Assembly: GCF_038396675.1 (NCBI RefSeq)
Contig: NC_088921.1
Coordinates: forward strand, 21,089,001 to 21,153,000
DNA from: Hydra vulgaris
Taxonomy: Eukaryota; Cnidaria; Hydrozoa; Anthoathecata; Hydridae
Reading direction: 5' to 3'
Length of the DNA: 64,000 nt
In this document: positions 10,800 to 20,119 of the stretch, piece after piece
Numbering within the stretch: the stretch's first letter is position 1
How the letters are laid out: every line of letters starts with the position of its first letter
The notes under the pieces: generated by a model
Databases searched by the model: none
Told to the model about the DNA's origin: nothing
The model's input: the letters and a program-made list of their open reading frames with translations, nothing else
Made by a program: the position numbers and the translations under genes

Positions 10800-13700
10800 A
10801 TGGCTTTAAATATCTACACACTCAATGTAAATGGTCTAAATGACAATTCTAAACGTGTGAAAATAATGAATTGTCTAAAAAATACCGACAGCGATGTTAT
10901 ATGCATACAGGAAACGCATTGTACCCAAGAAAACATGCCTAAATGGGCATTGGAATGGAGCAATATCACAGGTGGTTCGTCTCTGTGGAATAATGGTACA
11001 AACAAAGAACGCGGTGTCGCAATACTCACAAAAAATATAATCAATTTCGATCAAGTAAAGCATGATAAAAATGGAAGAATACTATCAACGAACATCAATA
11101 TAGATAACACCATTATTAGAATAATCAACATATACGGTCCAAATAGCCCATCAGATAAAGAAAATTTTTTTCAATCTATCGAAAAACATGTCAAAGTATC
11201 GGACAGCCTGTTTCTTGTAGGAGACTTCAACATGGTCGAAAACCCAACACTAGACAGATTTGGAGGCGACCTCTACAATAAAAATAACACACTTGGATCC
11301 ATAAACCTTAGAGCAATTATAGAAAAATACAATTTAATAGACTACTATAGAAAACTAAACCCTAAAGGAACTGATTTTACTTATGCAAAAACTGATGGAT
11401 CCGTCAAAAGTAGGATAGACAGGATATATAGCCAAACAAATGATAGGTCTATCTACAAATATGCAATCATTGAAACCTTCTTGAGCGACCACAAAGCCTT
11501 CTGTCTCTATCAAATGGCTAAAAAACCAAATAAAAAAGGACTCGGATACTGGCACTTGAATGTAACCCTCTTAGAGGATGAAATATTTATAAAAAATGTA
11601 GTAAATGAATTTGAAAGATTCGTGAAAACAAAACACTCTTACGAAAACTTAAACCAATGGTGGGAAATTTTTAAGTACCAAATTAAAGAAAATGCAATCA
11701 CTAGGTCCACAGAAATTAACAAAACCAAAAAAGAGTATCAAAAACAACTAGAAAAAAAACTAAAAACCGAAAATGAAAATGAAATAAAAGATATCGAAAA
11801 GATAAAATCCATAAAAAATGAAATAAACATGCTTAGTATTAATCGTGGTGTGTTTATAAGAACAAAACAGCAAGTTGTTGAGGAAGGTGAAACCCCATCA
11901 AAGGCGCTTTTTTCATTGGAAAAAACTAATCAGAAAAAAAAAACAATCGAGGAAATTAATGAAAACAACACCTTATACAAAGAAACTGCTTGTATTAATA
12001 AAGTCATTAGAAAGTACTACAAAACCTTATATAAAGAACATAACCTTGACGAAGCAAAACAAATCAACCTCCTAAATAATATAAAAAATCCCCTTAAAAA
12101 TTACGAAAATGCCTTCTTAAATACATACCTGACTAAAGAAGAACTGCTTAATGCAGCTAATTCTCTTGCAAAGTCAAAAACACCAGGTATCGATGGTATT
12201 CCGGTAGAGTTTTATCAAAGCTTCTGGAATATAATTGGAACCGAATTTACCCATATTGTAAATAAAAACCTCTTTAACGAAAAAGCCGAATTGTCATGGT
12301 CACAGAGAACAGCCATAATAAGTCTACTCCCAAAAGAGGGAGATCTAAAACAACTTAAGAACTGGAGACCAATTTCCTTGTTATGTGCTGATTACAAGAT
12401 CATCACTAAGGCCCTTGCAATTCGGCTATCAAAGGTTCTTGAGAAAATACTAGAACCATCGCAAACCTGCTCTGTTCCTAATCGTACAATCTTTTCAAAT
12501 ATCTTCCTAGCTAGGGATCTAATAGAGTATACCAATCAGAAGAGTAGTAAAAGTTTTATTATATCAATTGACCAAGAGAAGGCATTTGATAAACTTGATC
12601 GAAAATTTCTTTTTAAAGTAATTGAGCGTTTTAATTTTGGTTGTATGTTTACAAGAGCCTTAAAACAAACGCTCAAAAATACACAATCCCTTATTATAAA
12701 CAATGGGCACCTAAGCAAACCCTTCAAAGTTAATAGAGGAGTAAGGCAAGGTGACCCTATATCACTTATGCTTTACTGTATTGCGGCAGAGACCCTGTCT
12801 CTATCAATAAAAAAGAATCAAAATATCGATGGAATTCAAATACCTGGAAATAATATTCCTCTCAAAATTTTGCAATATGCAGATGACACAATGATTACTG
12901 CACAAAATATCTCATCCATCGATGAAATTTTTAAAGAAATAGCAAACTTTGAACTTGCCACTGGGTCAAACATAAACAAGGCAAAATCAAAAGCTCTGGC
13001 ACTTGGAGGCTTTGACCATCTGGCATATAAAAACTACATAAATAAAGGATTTTATAAAGATCATGGTATAAACTGGGTCAATCATACCGGCTTAAGAATA
13101 CTAGGCATAACATTTAATACTGACCTTGCTTATTCAGCAACAATAAATTGGAAAGAAACTATAGCAAAATTAAAAAAAAACACTAGAATCTTTAAATACA
13201 GAAACGTATCACTGAGATGCAAAGGAATATTTTTAAATACCCTGGCACTTTCGAAGATATGGTACTTAGCCAACGTTTTCCCACTAAATAAAATCTTTGA
13301 AAATAAAATAAAAAAAGAAATCTCGATCTACTTGTGGCAAAGTGAATATGCCGAGCCCATCAAGCGCGAAATTCTTTACCTTCCAACTATAAATGGAGGT
13401 TTAGGACTAATTGATCCAGCTAAACAAAGTATCTCACTCAGGATAAAACATCTTCTACAGATGCAACATGTCGAAAACCCTCATGAAAGCCTTTACCTCC
13501 AAAAATATTTACTTGCCACCTCGCTACTAAAACTTGCAAACCAAAGTTATAAACAATGGAATTTTTTAATACTAAATAATTATCCTAAAACATTAAACAG
13601 TCCTCCCTTCTATTATCGTGATATTGTGGATGTCCTAAAAAAAAATGAACACCTATTCCTACTAAAAAAAAAATCGTCGCGCAACATATATAAGACACTC

Positions 13701-14354
13701 TTAAATAATGAAAATAATACTTACATAAAAAAAGTACAAACATATTGGGAAGATAAATTGCAAAAACAACTGCCTTGGAGAACCATATGGCTAAGATCTT
13801 TTAACTCGTATGCCCAAGGCCCAAGTCAAAATACTCAGTGGAGAATGTTGCAAAATAGTCTCCCCACAATGGAAAAACTACGGCTATGGAGGAAGAATAG
13901 AGGACGAGGTAGTTCACTCTGTAGGAGTTGTGGTCTACCAGAAACAACGCTGCATCCCTTTACATCCTGTAAGATAGCGAGGACAGTGTGGAGCAAACTT
14001 AAAGTAGTATACAAAACATTGCAACCAACGCAACCATTTAATATAGTCCATACTGTTCTATTAACTGATATCGACGAATTTAATTGGAACAGCATAAAGG
14101 CAAAAATAATAACGACCATCACAAATATCACTACTACGGAGCTATGGAGAGCACGAAATATGAAAATAAAAGAAAATAAAACCATAAAACCAAAAACCAT
14201 AGTTGAAAATATAAAACGAGAACTAAAGTACATATGGGATGTAAAATATAAAAAACATCAAAGATTGAATGACATAAAAAACTTCCATAAAAAATACTCC
14301 TTTAACAATGCAATAAGTCAGGCAAACTCTGACAAGTTAGTTTTTAATCTATAA
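10800..14354 (+). CDS. E3 ORF2: APE endonuclease-reverse transcriptase, intact
   Basis: An uninterrupted protein of 1184 residues. The apurinic-type endonuclease covers about 1-235, with N11, E38 (QETH), GD142FN and SDH 229-231. These are the metal and catalytic positions of the family. The reverse transcriptase covers about 440-800, with TPGIDGIPVE, NWRPISLLCADYK, SIDQEKAFD, GVRQGDPISL, catalytic YADD at 693-696, and LRILGITF. The C-terminal knuckle is C1041-C1044-H1052-C1057. It should nick the bottom strand of U2 near nt 35/36 and prime reverse transcription there. The start ATG is the first after ORF1. No RNase H domain is seen. Confidence 0.95.
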   Translation: MALNIYTLNVNGLNDNSKRVKIMNCLKNTDSDVICIQETHCTQENMPKWALEWSNITGGSSLWNNGTNKERGVAILTKNIINFDQVKHDKNGRILSTNINIDNTIIRIINIYGPNSPSDKENFFQSIEKHVKVSDSLFLVGDFNMVENPTLDRFGGDLYNKNNTLGSINLRAIIEKYNLIDYYRKLNPKGTDFTYAKTDGSVKSRIDRIYSQTNDRSIYKYAIIETFLSDHKAFCLYQMAKKPNKKGLGYWHLNVTLLEDEIFIKNVVNEFERFVKTKHSYENLNQWWEIFKYQIKENAITRSTEINKTKKEYQKQLEKKLKTENENEIKDIEKIKSIKNEINMLSINRGVFIRTKQQVVEEGETPSKALFSLEKTNQKKKTIEEINENNTLYKETACINKVIRKYYKTLYKEHNLDEAKQINLLNNIKNPLKNYENAFLNTYLTKEELLNAANSLAKSKTPGIDGIPVEFYQSFWNIIGTEFTHIVNKNLFNEKAELSWSQRTAIISLLPKEGDLKQLKNWRPISLLCADYKIITKALAIRLSKVLEKILEPSQTCSVPNRTIFSNIFLARDLIEYTNQKSSKSFIISIDQEKAFDKLDRKFLFKVIERFNFGCMFTRALKQTLKNTQSLIINNGHLSKPFKVNRGVRQGDPISLMLYCIAAETLSLSIKKNQNIDGIQIPGNNIPLKILQYADDTMITAQNISSIDEIFKEIANFELATGSNINKAKSKALALGGFDHLAYKNYINKGFYKDHGINWVNHTGLRILGITFNTDLAYSATINWKETIAKLKKNTRIFKYRNVSLRCKGIFLNTLALSKIWYLANVFPLNKIFENKIKKEISIYLWQSEYAEPIKREILYLPTINGGLGLIDPAKQSISLRIKHLLQMQHVENPHESLYLQKYLLATSLLKLANQSYKQWNFLILNNYPKTLNSPPFYYRDIVDVLKKNEHLFLLKKKSSRNIYKTLLNNENNTYIKKVQTYWEDKLQKQLPWRTIWLRSFNSYAQGPSQNTQWRMLQNSLPTMEKLRLWRKNRGRGSSLCRSCGLPETTLHPFTSCKIARTVWSKLKVVYKTLQPTQPFNIVHTVLLTDIDEFNWNSIKAKIITTITNITTTELWRARNMKIKENKTIKPKTIVENIKRELKYIWDVKYKKHQRLNDIKNFHKKYSFNNAISQANSDKLVFNL

Positions 14355-14365
14355 AGCAATAAGAT

Positions 14366-14430
14366 GTGATCTCAACTTCTCGTTTTTTCGATTTCTTCGC
14401 ATTTCCGCTTTTCGTTTATGTTTTGATCAC
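14366..14430 (+). other. E3 3' UTR closing stem around a TTTCG-rich loop
   Basis: GTGATC at 14366 pairs with GATCAC ending at 14430. Between them is a pyrimidine-rich loop with several TTTCG or TTCG units. Families B and D have a different stem around the same kind of loop at the same place. Confidence 0.5.
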
Positions 14431-14459
14431 CAAAGATAAAAATTAAAAAAAAAGTTAAA

Positions 14460-14500
<41 letters not shown>

Positions 14501-14503
<3 letters not shown>

Positions 14504-14878
14504 TCTGTTCTTATCAGTTTAATATCTGGTACGCCGGCACAGTCCGGCTCATATATTAATCTGATTTTTGGCATTAGGTCATGGGATCATAGGTTTACCT
14601 TGCCCTGACCACGGGTTGCCTCGGCTTTGCACTACTGCTGAGCGCGGCCCAGATTGGAAAAAAGAAAATATCTTCACTTTCAGAGTGTCTAACATCGCTA
14701 ATGGTCTCAGCTGCTGCTGCTGATGATGCTGCTGATGATGACGACGACGAAAATGATTAGACGTTCTAATTCAAACCACAAGTACATTGTTGAAGACGGC
14801 GTCAGTCCGACTATGTCTGCAGTGTTCAGTTATCGCTTCTCTGCCTAATGGCTAAGATCAAGTGTAGTATCTGTTCTT
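14501..14878 (+). repeat. U2 array unit between E3 and E4
   Basis: U2 nt 36-187 is at 14501-14652, spacer 14653-14831, next U2 5' fragment 14832-14878. The fragment has CTCTGCC in place of CTCGGCC in stem I, so this U2 gene was also mutated. Confidence 0.92.
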
Positions 14879-16727
14879 GATTTTTAGTCATTAGGTGTTT
14901 AATTGGGCTAGTGATTGCTTTCGGTGAGGTCTACGTGCCTCTTAGTGTGTATTAAGAAGTTTACCCTACCTCTGCAACGGGTTGCCTGTAAGGCAACTTT
15001 AGTTTGTTGAAGGTTGTGTGAACTATTAGAGTGTTTTTGAGTGACCGAGAGGAAAAAGAGTAGTTAGTACACGTAGTGTATTACTAGTATGGATACAAAT
15101 TCATTAGAAATTGATACGGAAAATATAGGCAGTATTGCCACCACTAAAAGCTATTGTCAAGCTATTAAATCATCGAACCAACCGATTAAGTACAGCGTTT
15201 TAAGTAGGACTCTTTTGTGTCATAAGACTCAAAATTGTTCAGAGCTTGATATTCTGTCGGCTATCGAAGATGCAGGTCTAGATGATGATCTGGAGGGATT
15301 CCAGATTATTCGTAACGGAACTATGATTGAGCTGGTCATGAAATCCGACAGAGCAAAATCGTTGCTCCAAGATAAAGGTCTTTGTGTTAACGGTGTAATA
15401 CATCGTTTTCATAACTCAACTCCAACTCGAAATATTAGCAAACGTATTGCGGTATCCGTTATTGGATTACCTCTAGAAAAAAAGGAGTTTCCAGTCGGGA
15501 AAGCGCTTGAAGACTTAGGCTATGGTAAACATATTCACACAAGACCAGTGTTTAAAAAAACACCAAAGAATAAAACACCGTACTTTTCTGGCATTTTAGT
15601 TGTCATTATTGACAACATCTTAAAACCAATTCCTCGAAACCTAAGACTAAGGGGATATAATCTTAGAATCGTCTATACAGGACAAGATCAACCAAAAGCT
15701 AATCTAAACGAAACACAAAAAACACCATTAACTGATAGAGTAGAGAAGGAATCAACGGAAAGTAAAATCGGACCTGAAATAGAGAAAAAAGAACTAAATG
15801 AAACATTAATTAATAAAGAAAAATCAACTGTAAACATAGAAACAGCGGAACCAATAAAGGTAGCAAATCCAAATGATTTAGCACCTCAAAGTACTAAAAG
15901 TGAAAACAATATCACAACTGAAAGAGGAGTTATGGATAATATATCAACAGAAGATTTAGAAGAAGGAGAAATTACCATACTTGAAGAACTTGAGGACATG
16001 AACCATTTAGAAATAGTAGAATTTAACTGGAAAGCTTTTAAAAATTTTGACAGATATAACTGCTCCGAAGAAGAATTAAATAAACTAAAGAGGTATAAAA
16101 AGGCTGAGTGGGACGAGTACGAGTCAGAGCGTCGTAACTACAGAGCACTAGAAAAAAAGCAACAAAGAAAAGGGATGTTGACGCCAATTTCTTTTAAAGC
16201 TATGGATTCGGGCGAAATGTATTCTTATAATAAAAAAGAATTTAAAAACTATTACGAAGAAGACTATTCAACTGACGATGAAGAAAAATACGTAGCACAT
16301 AAAAAAGCGGAATGGGATCAACGAAGAAAAGAATTTACTATGTTTATTAAAGACCACGAAAAAAAAGAAAAGGAAAGACAGAATAAATTACAACTAAATC
16401 TAATAAAAAAAGAAAAAAAACAAAAACTGATTGAATAAACTATAACCTATTTTAATTATATATTAAACTATTCCAAAACGTATTACAAATATAATAAAAC
16501 AAAATAATACCTGTAACAATTGTTATTAAGTCATCTCCTAGAAATACTTTTTAAACTCTTGATAACTCAGTAAAAGTAAAATAAAATGAAAACAAAAATA
16601 AAAATATAAAACACAAAAACAAAATATAAAACCATAAAATTTAAATAATAAACAAAAAATATAAAATTAAAACTGCCTTCTAACGCCTTGGACTAGTAGG
16701 TAGTTGAAAAAAAAAAAAAAAAAAAAA
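14879..16727 (+). mobile_element. E4: ORF1-only (half-LINE) element, subfamily H1
   Basis: This 1.85-kb element has a 210-bp 5' UTR, one ORF1-like gene, a short A-rich 3' UTR and poly(A). It is inserted at the same U2 site with the same 12-bp duplication. There is no trace of ORF2. The 3' end before the tail reads CTTGGACTAGTAGGTAG. E7 and E15 are near-identical copies; E16 is a diverged one. Confidence 0.93.
15089..16438 (+). CDS. E4 ORF1-like protein with C-terminal CSEEEL/KKAEW module
   Basis: 449 residues. A SYCQAIK box lies near residue 19 and two RRM-like blocks cover about 37-205 (VSVIGLPLE opens the second), as in ORF1 of the two-ORF elements. Residues about 210-300 are a polar linker. 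Residues about 304-449 form an extra module found only in ORF1-only elements: CSEEEL at 325, KKAEWD near 337, MDSGEMYSYN, and a second KKAEWD near 405. This looks like a duplicated charged helical unit. The conserved frame across subfamilies suggests selection on the protein. Its function is unknown; the RRM part probably binds RNA. Confidence 0.87.
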   Translation: MDTNSLEIDTENIGSIATTKSYCQAIKSSNQPIKYSVLSRTLLCHKTQNCSELDILSAIEDAGLDDDLEGFQIIRNGTMIELVMKSDRAKSLLQDKGLCVNGVIHRFHNSTPTRNISKRIAVSVIGLPLEKKEFPVGKALEDLGYGKHIHTRPVFKKTPKNKTPYFSGILVVIIDNILKPIPRNLRLRGYNLRIVYTGQDQPKANLNETQKTPLTDRVEKESTESKIGPEIEKKELNETLINKEKSTVNIETAEPIKVANPNDLAPQSTKSENNITTERGVMDNISTEDLEEGEITILEELEDMNHLEIVEFNWKAFKNFDRYNCSEEELNKLKRYKKAEWDEYESERRNYRALEKKQQRKGMLTPISFKAMDSGEMYSYNKKEFKNYYEEDYSTDDEEKYVAHKKAEWDQRRKEFTMFIKDHEKKEKERQNKLQLNLIKKEKKQKLIE

Positions 16728-17105
16728 GTATCTGTTCTTATCAGTTTAATATCTGGTACACCGGCACAGTCCGGCTTATATATTAATCTGATTTTTGGCA
16801 TTAGGTCATGGGATCATAGGTTTACCTTGCCCTGACCACGGGTTGCCTCGGCTTTGCACTACTGCTGAGCGCGGCCCAGATTGGAAAAAAGAAAATATCT
16901 TCACTTTCAGAGTGTCTAACATCGCTAATGGTCTCAGCTGCTGCTGCTGATGATGCTACTGATGATGACGACGACGAAAATGATTAGACGTTCTAATTCA
17001 AACCACAAGTACATTGTTGAAGACGGCGTCAGTCCGACTATGTCTGCAGTGTTCAGTTATCGCTTCTCGGCCTAATGGCTAAGATCAAGTGTAGTATCTG
17101 TTCTT
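16728..17105 (+). repeat. U2 array unit between E4 and E5
   Basis: U2 nt 36-187 is at 16728-16879 with two changes in stem II (GTACACC, GGCTTATAT). Spacer 16880-17058 has GATGCTACTGATG in the trinucleotide tract. The next U2 5' fragment is 17059-17105. Confidence 0.92.
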
Positions 17106-17135
17106 ATCTTATATCTTATATAGTATCTGTATCTT

Positions 17136-17182
17136 ATCGCTTCTCGGCCTAATGGCTAAGATCAAGTGTAGTATCTGTTCTT
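17136..17182 (+). repeat. Captured U2 head (nt 1-47) inside E5
   Basis: An exact second copy of U2 from +1 to nt 47, joined to the element at the boundary used by sister copy E10. It starts precisely at the U2 transcription start, with no spacer DNA upstream, which points to an RNA origin. Confidence 0.88.
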
Positions 17183-17481
17183 ATCTTAGTTTAATTAGGC
17201 GAGCTAGTGATCCTAACTAGTATATAGAAGGTCTACTGGCCTTCTGAGTGTTTAGTGAGTATTACCTTGCGCCTTCCACGGGTTGCAAGGACGAGTGATA
17301 TAAGAGTGTACTGGTTCCTTTATTTAGTGTATTGAGTGACTGAGAGATTGTAGAGATCGTAGATCTCAGTGAGTTAAAGAGAGTGTGAGTTTAAAGAGGT
17401 TGATTAGACCTCATTAGAGGTCTACTGGCCTCAGAGCGTCCGAGTAGCTAAGAGTGTATTATATTGTTAGTACTATTTACC
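17183..17481 (+). promoter_or_regulatory. E5 5' UTR with repeated hairpin and U2-like block
   Basis: GAGCTAGTGAT (17201-17211) is complementary to U2 nt 1-10 with a G-U pair. An 8-bp hairpin AGAAGGTC-TACT-GGCCTTCT lies at 17226-17245 and a second copy, GAGGTC-TACT-GGCCTC, at 17417-17432. At 17263-17290 TACCTTGC...CCACGGGTTGCAAGG resembles U2 (3216-3242) and forms a CCTTGC/GCAAGG stem. Confidence 0.55.
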
Positions 17482-19290
17482 ATGTTACAAATCGACCCAA
17501 AAACGTCAATGGAGGTAGTTACTGATATTGGTGTTGCTACAGCCCAAACTATTGTTAATGCACAGGCTGCTTATAAAACCTATGCCCAAGTTACAACAAA
17601 CAACAACTACATTAACGACCACAAATCCCTTAAAAATACCCTTTTGTGTAAAGTCCAATTTAAAGTTAGTGACAACGATTTTCTATTAGCTATTGAAGAG
17701 GCAGGATATGACAAATATCTATTTGGTTATGAACAAATTAGAAATGGCTCAGTTATCGAAATTGTTATGAAAAATGATTTAATTAAACATATAATTCTTG
17801 AAAAAGGTATTAATATCAATGGTGTAAAACATCCCTTCTACCCCTCTACCCCAAGCAGGAATATCAACAAAAGAGTGACAATATCAATACTAGGTTTGCC
17901 AATAGAAGAAAGCAATTTTCCAGCTGGGAAGTACCTCGAGGAGCTGGGATATGGAAGGCACTTACGAACTAAGCCTTTACTAAGAAGTACACCTAAAAAC
18001 AAAACGCCATATTATTCCGGTATTATAGTCGTGATTATGGACAACCTTCAAAAGCCAATCCCTAGATTCATTAACTTAAATGGTTATGAAGTTAGGGCAA
18101 TTTACAACGGTCAAGAAGATGTGGGAAGACCACAAAAAAAATATACAACTAACCAACAAAAAGATCCAAACGATTTTAACAAACCATCTAATAATAATCG
18201 CTTGGACACAACTTATGTAGAAGTTGAAAATCCAAATCACATTATAATAAATGAAAGCACGGTAATAGAAAACGAAGTAAATAAATATAAAGAGAAAGTA
18301 CAAACACAAACATTAGAAACGGCTACAGAATCCCAACTGAAAACAACTCTCGAAAGAAGAACAACGAACGATTTGGATACAAGTAAAACCAACGAAGTCA
18401 AAAAGGTAGCAGATAAAATAAACGAACAGGATAGTGAAGAAGAGGATAGTCTCAAGGATGATAATGAAGATGATGATAATAGTAATGATGGCGATGATAG
18501 TAAAGATAGGAATGATTATAAAGGTAAAGATGATAGTAAAGATGACGATGGAAAAAATGATGACGATGATAGTAAAAATGGCAATGAAAGTAAAGATAAT
18601 GATGATAGTAAGGATAGCGATGAAAATAGTGATGGCGATGGTAGTAAAGATGACGATGATAGCAAAGATGGCAATCCTAGTAAGGATAAAGATAATAGTA
18701 AAGATGATAACGATAGTAAAGATAAAGATGATAGTAAAGATGATAATAATAGTAAAGTTAATGCTGATAGTCAAGACGACCATGATTGTAATGATAATAA
18801 TAGCAATAATGAAAGTAGTGAGGACGAATGTGAAGTGCCTGATGAATTTTTAAAATTGTACCACTTAGACAAAGTGGATTATAATTGGAAACTTTTTAAG
18901 AACTTTGATAGACTAAACTGCAGTGAAGAAGAACTGAAAAAATTTAAAGTGTATAAAAAATATGAATGGGTACAATATGAAAGAGCTGTAGGCATGTACA
19001 AATCATTTGAAAAAAGAACTGATCAACTTATTCCAATTGCATTTCAGCAAATGGATTCAGGTGATATGTATTCATACAACATGAAAGAATTCAAAAACGT
19101 TAATAGAAACACGGAGGATGAAACCTTAAGAAATAGATATATAGCCTGTAGAAAAGCGGAGTGGGATCAAAGGAGAAAGGAATATTCACAGTTTCATCCT
19201 GACCATGAAAAAAAACAAGAAGAGCGTGCACTTAAAAAACAAATCTACCAATCTAAAAAAGCAAAACTAACACCAAAAGCTGAAAGTTAA
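17482..19290 (+). CDS. E5 ORF1-like protein with acidic repeat and C-terminal module
   Basis: 602 residues from the ATG at 17482 (the frame is open slightly upstream; M10 is a second possible start). A TYAQV box and two RRM-like blocks (ISILGLPIE in the second) are followed by a polar linker. Then comes an acidic low-complexity stretch of about 130 residues built from DDSKD, DNSKD and NESKD units. The last 150 residues are the CSEEEL, MDSGDMYSYN, KAEWDQRRKE module. The acidic repeat accounts for the extra length compared with E4. E10 encodes an almost identical 602-residue protein. Function of the module and repeat is unknown. Confidence 0.87.
   Translation: MLQIDPKTSMEVVTDIGVATAQTIVNAQAAYKTYAQVTTNNNYINDHKSLKNTLLCKVQFKVSDNDFLLAIEEAGYDKYLFGYEQIRNGSVIEIVMKNDLIKHIILEKGININGVKHPFYPSTPSRNINKRVTISILGLPIEESNFPAGKYLEELGYGRHLRTKPLLRSTPKNKTPYYSGIIVVIMDNLQKPIPRFINLNGYEVRAIYNGQEDVGRPQKKYTTNQQKDPNDFNKPSNNNRLDTTYVEVENPNHIIINESTVIENEVNKYKEKVQTQTLETATESQLKTTLERRTTNDLDTSKTNEVKKVADKINEQDSEEEDSLKDDNEDDDNSNDGDDSKDRNDYKGKDDSKDDDGKNDDDDSKNGNESKDNDDSKDSDENSDGDGSKDDDDSKDGNPSKDKDNSKDDNDSKDKDDSKDDNNSKVNADSQDDHDCNDNNSNNESSEDECEVPDEFLKLYHLDKVDYNWKLFKNFDRLNCSEEELKKFKVYKKYEWVQYERAVGMYKSFEKRTDQLIPIAFQQMDSGDMYSYNMKEFKNVNRNTEDETLRNRYIACRKAEWDQRRKEYSQFHPDHEKKQEERALKKQIYQSKKAKLTPKAES
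18439..18825 (+). repeat. Coding minisatellite of GATGATAGTAAA-type units
   Basis: Imperfect short units of the form GATGATAGTAAAGATGACGAT encode the Asp/Ser/Lys repeat. The reverse strand shows a long Ile/Phe-rich open frame here, which is only a shadow of the repeat. Confidence 0.8.
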
Positions 19291-19384
19291 AAATCTTTGA
19301 ACAGCAGACAAAGTTATTTTACCAACCAAAAATGTAAAAACAGAAACAAAAGTATATCAAAAAAAAATTAAAAAAATAAAATTG

Positions 19385-19415
<31 letters not shown>

Positions 19416-19741
19416 GACTAAACCATAATAAGACATCCATTAATATTTAAAAACAAAAGTCTTATGTATTAAAGAGTCACATTAAAGAACTACTCAAATA
19501 GGACTTGAAAGACAAAAATACAAAACTTAAAAATCCGAATTAAACTAAAAATACAAAACACTAAAACAAAAAACAAAAATATAAAAAATGAAACTAGAAA
19601 ACAAAATATAAAACATAAAACTAAAAAAATAAATAAAAAATATAAAACAAAAACTGCCATCTAGGGCCCTGTGTAAGTCTGGTTTCAGCAACAGGTCACT
19701 CTAGTTGGTTGGTATATAAAATAAAAAAAAAAAAAAAAAAA

Positions 19742-20119
19742 GTATCTGTTCTTATCAGTTTAATATCTGGTACGCCGGCACAGTCCGGCTCATATATTAA
19801 TCTGATTTTTGGCATTAGGTCATGGGATAATAGGTTTACCTTGCCCTGACCACGGGTTGCCTCGGCTTTGCACTACTGCTGAGCGCGGCCCAGATTGGAA
19901 AAAAGAAAATATCTTCACTTTCAGAGTGTCTAACATCGCTAATGGTCTCAGCTGCTGCTGCTGATGATGCTGCTGATGATGACGACGACGAAAATGATTA
20001 GACGTTCTAATTCAAACCACAAGTACATTGTTGAAGACGGCGTCAGTCCGACTATGTCTGCAGTGTTCAGTTATCGCTTCTCGGCCTAATGGCTAAGATC
20101 AAGTGTAGTATCTGTTCTT
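19742..20119 (+). repeat. U2 array unit between E5 and E6
   Basis: U2 nt 36-187 is at 19742-19893 (GGGATAATAGG variant), spacer 19894-20072, and the next U2 5' fragment 20073-20119. Confidence 0.93.

Larger units (their letters stand above)
9371..14500 (+). mobile_element. E3: full-length two-ORF LINE, family C, both ORFs intact
   Basis: This is the best candidate for a working autonomous element in the window. The insertion follows U2 nt 47, but the element begins with an extra copy of U2 nt 1-28 (9371-9398) before its own 5' UTR. ORF1 and ORF2 are both open. The poly(A) tail is 14465-14500 and the 12-bp duplication 14501-14512. No second copy of this family is present here. Confidence 0.95.
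17106..19741 (+). mobile_element. E5: ORF1-only element, subfamily H2, with captured full U2 head
   Basis: Between U2 nt 47 (17105) and the element proper (17183) lie 30 bp of filler, built from ATCTTATA and TAGTATCTGT pieces, and then a second complete U2 nt 1-47 (17136-17182). The body has a 299-bp 5' UTR, a 602-residue ORF1, an internal A-tract (about 19383-19413) and a 3' tail box CTAGGGCCCTGTGTAAG ending in poly(A). E10 is a near-identical copy without the extra head. Confidence 0.93.

Noticed and set aside
10800-14354. RT gene as a group II intron or retron protein
   Set aside because: The N-terminal APE endonuclease, partner ORF1, poly(A) tail and target duplication are LINE features.
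18313-18783. Minus-strand Ile/Phe-rich open frame resembling a membrane protein
   Set aside because: It is the antisense of the acidic GAT-rich repeat in E5 (and E10) and has no other support.
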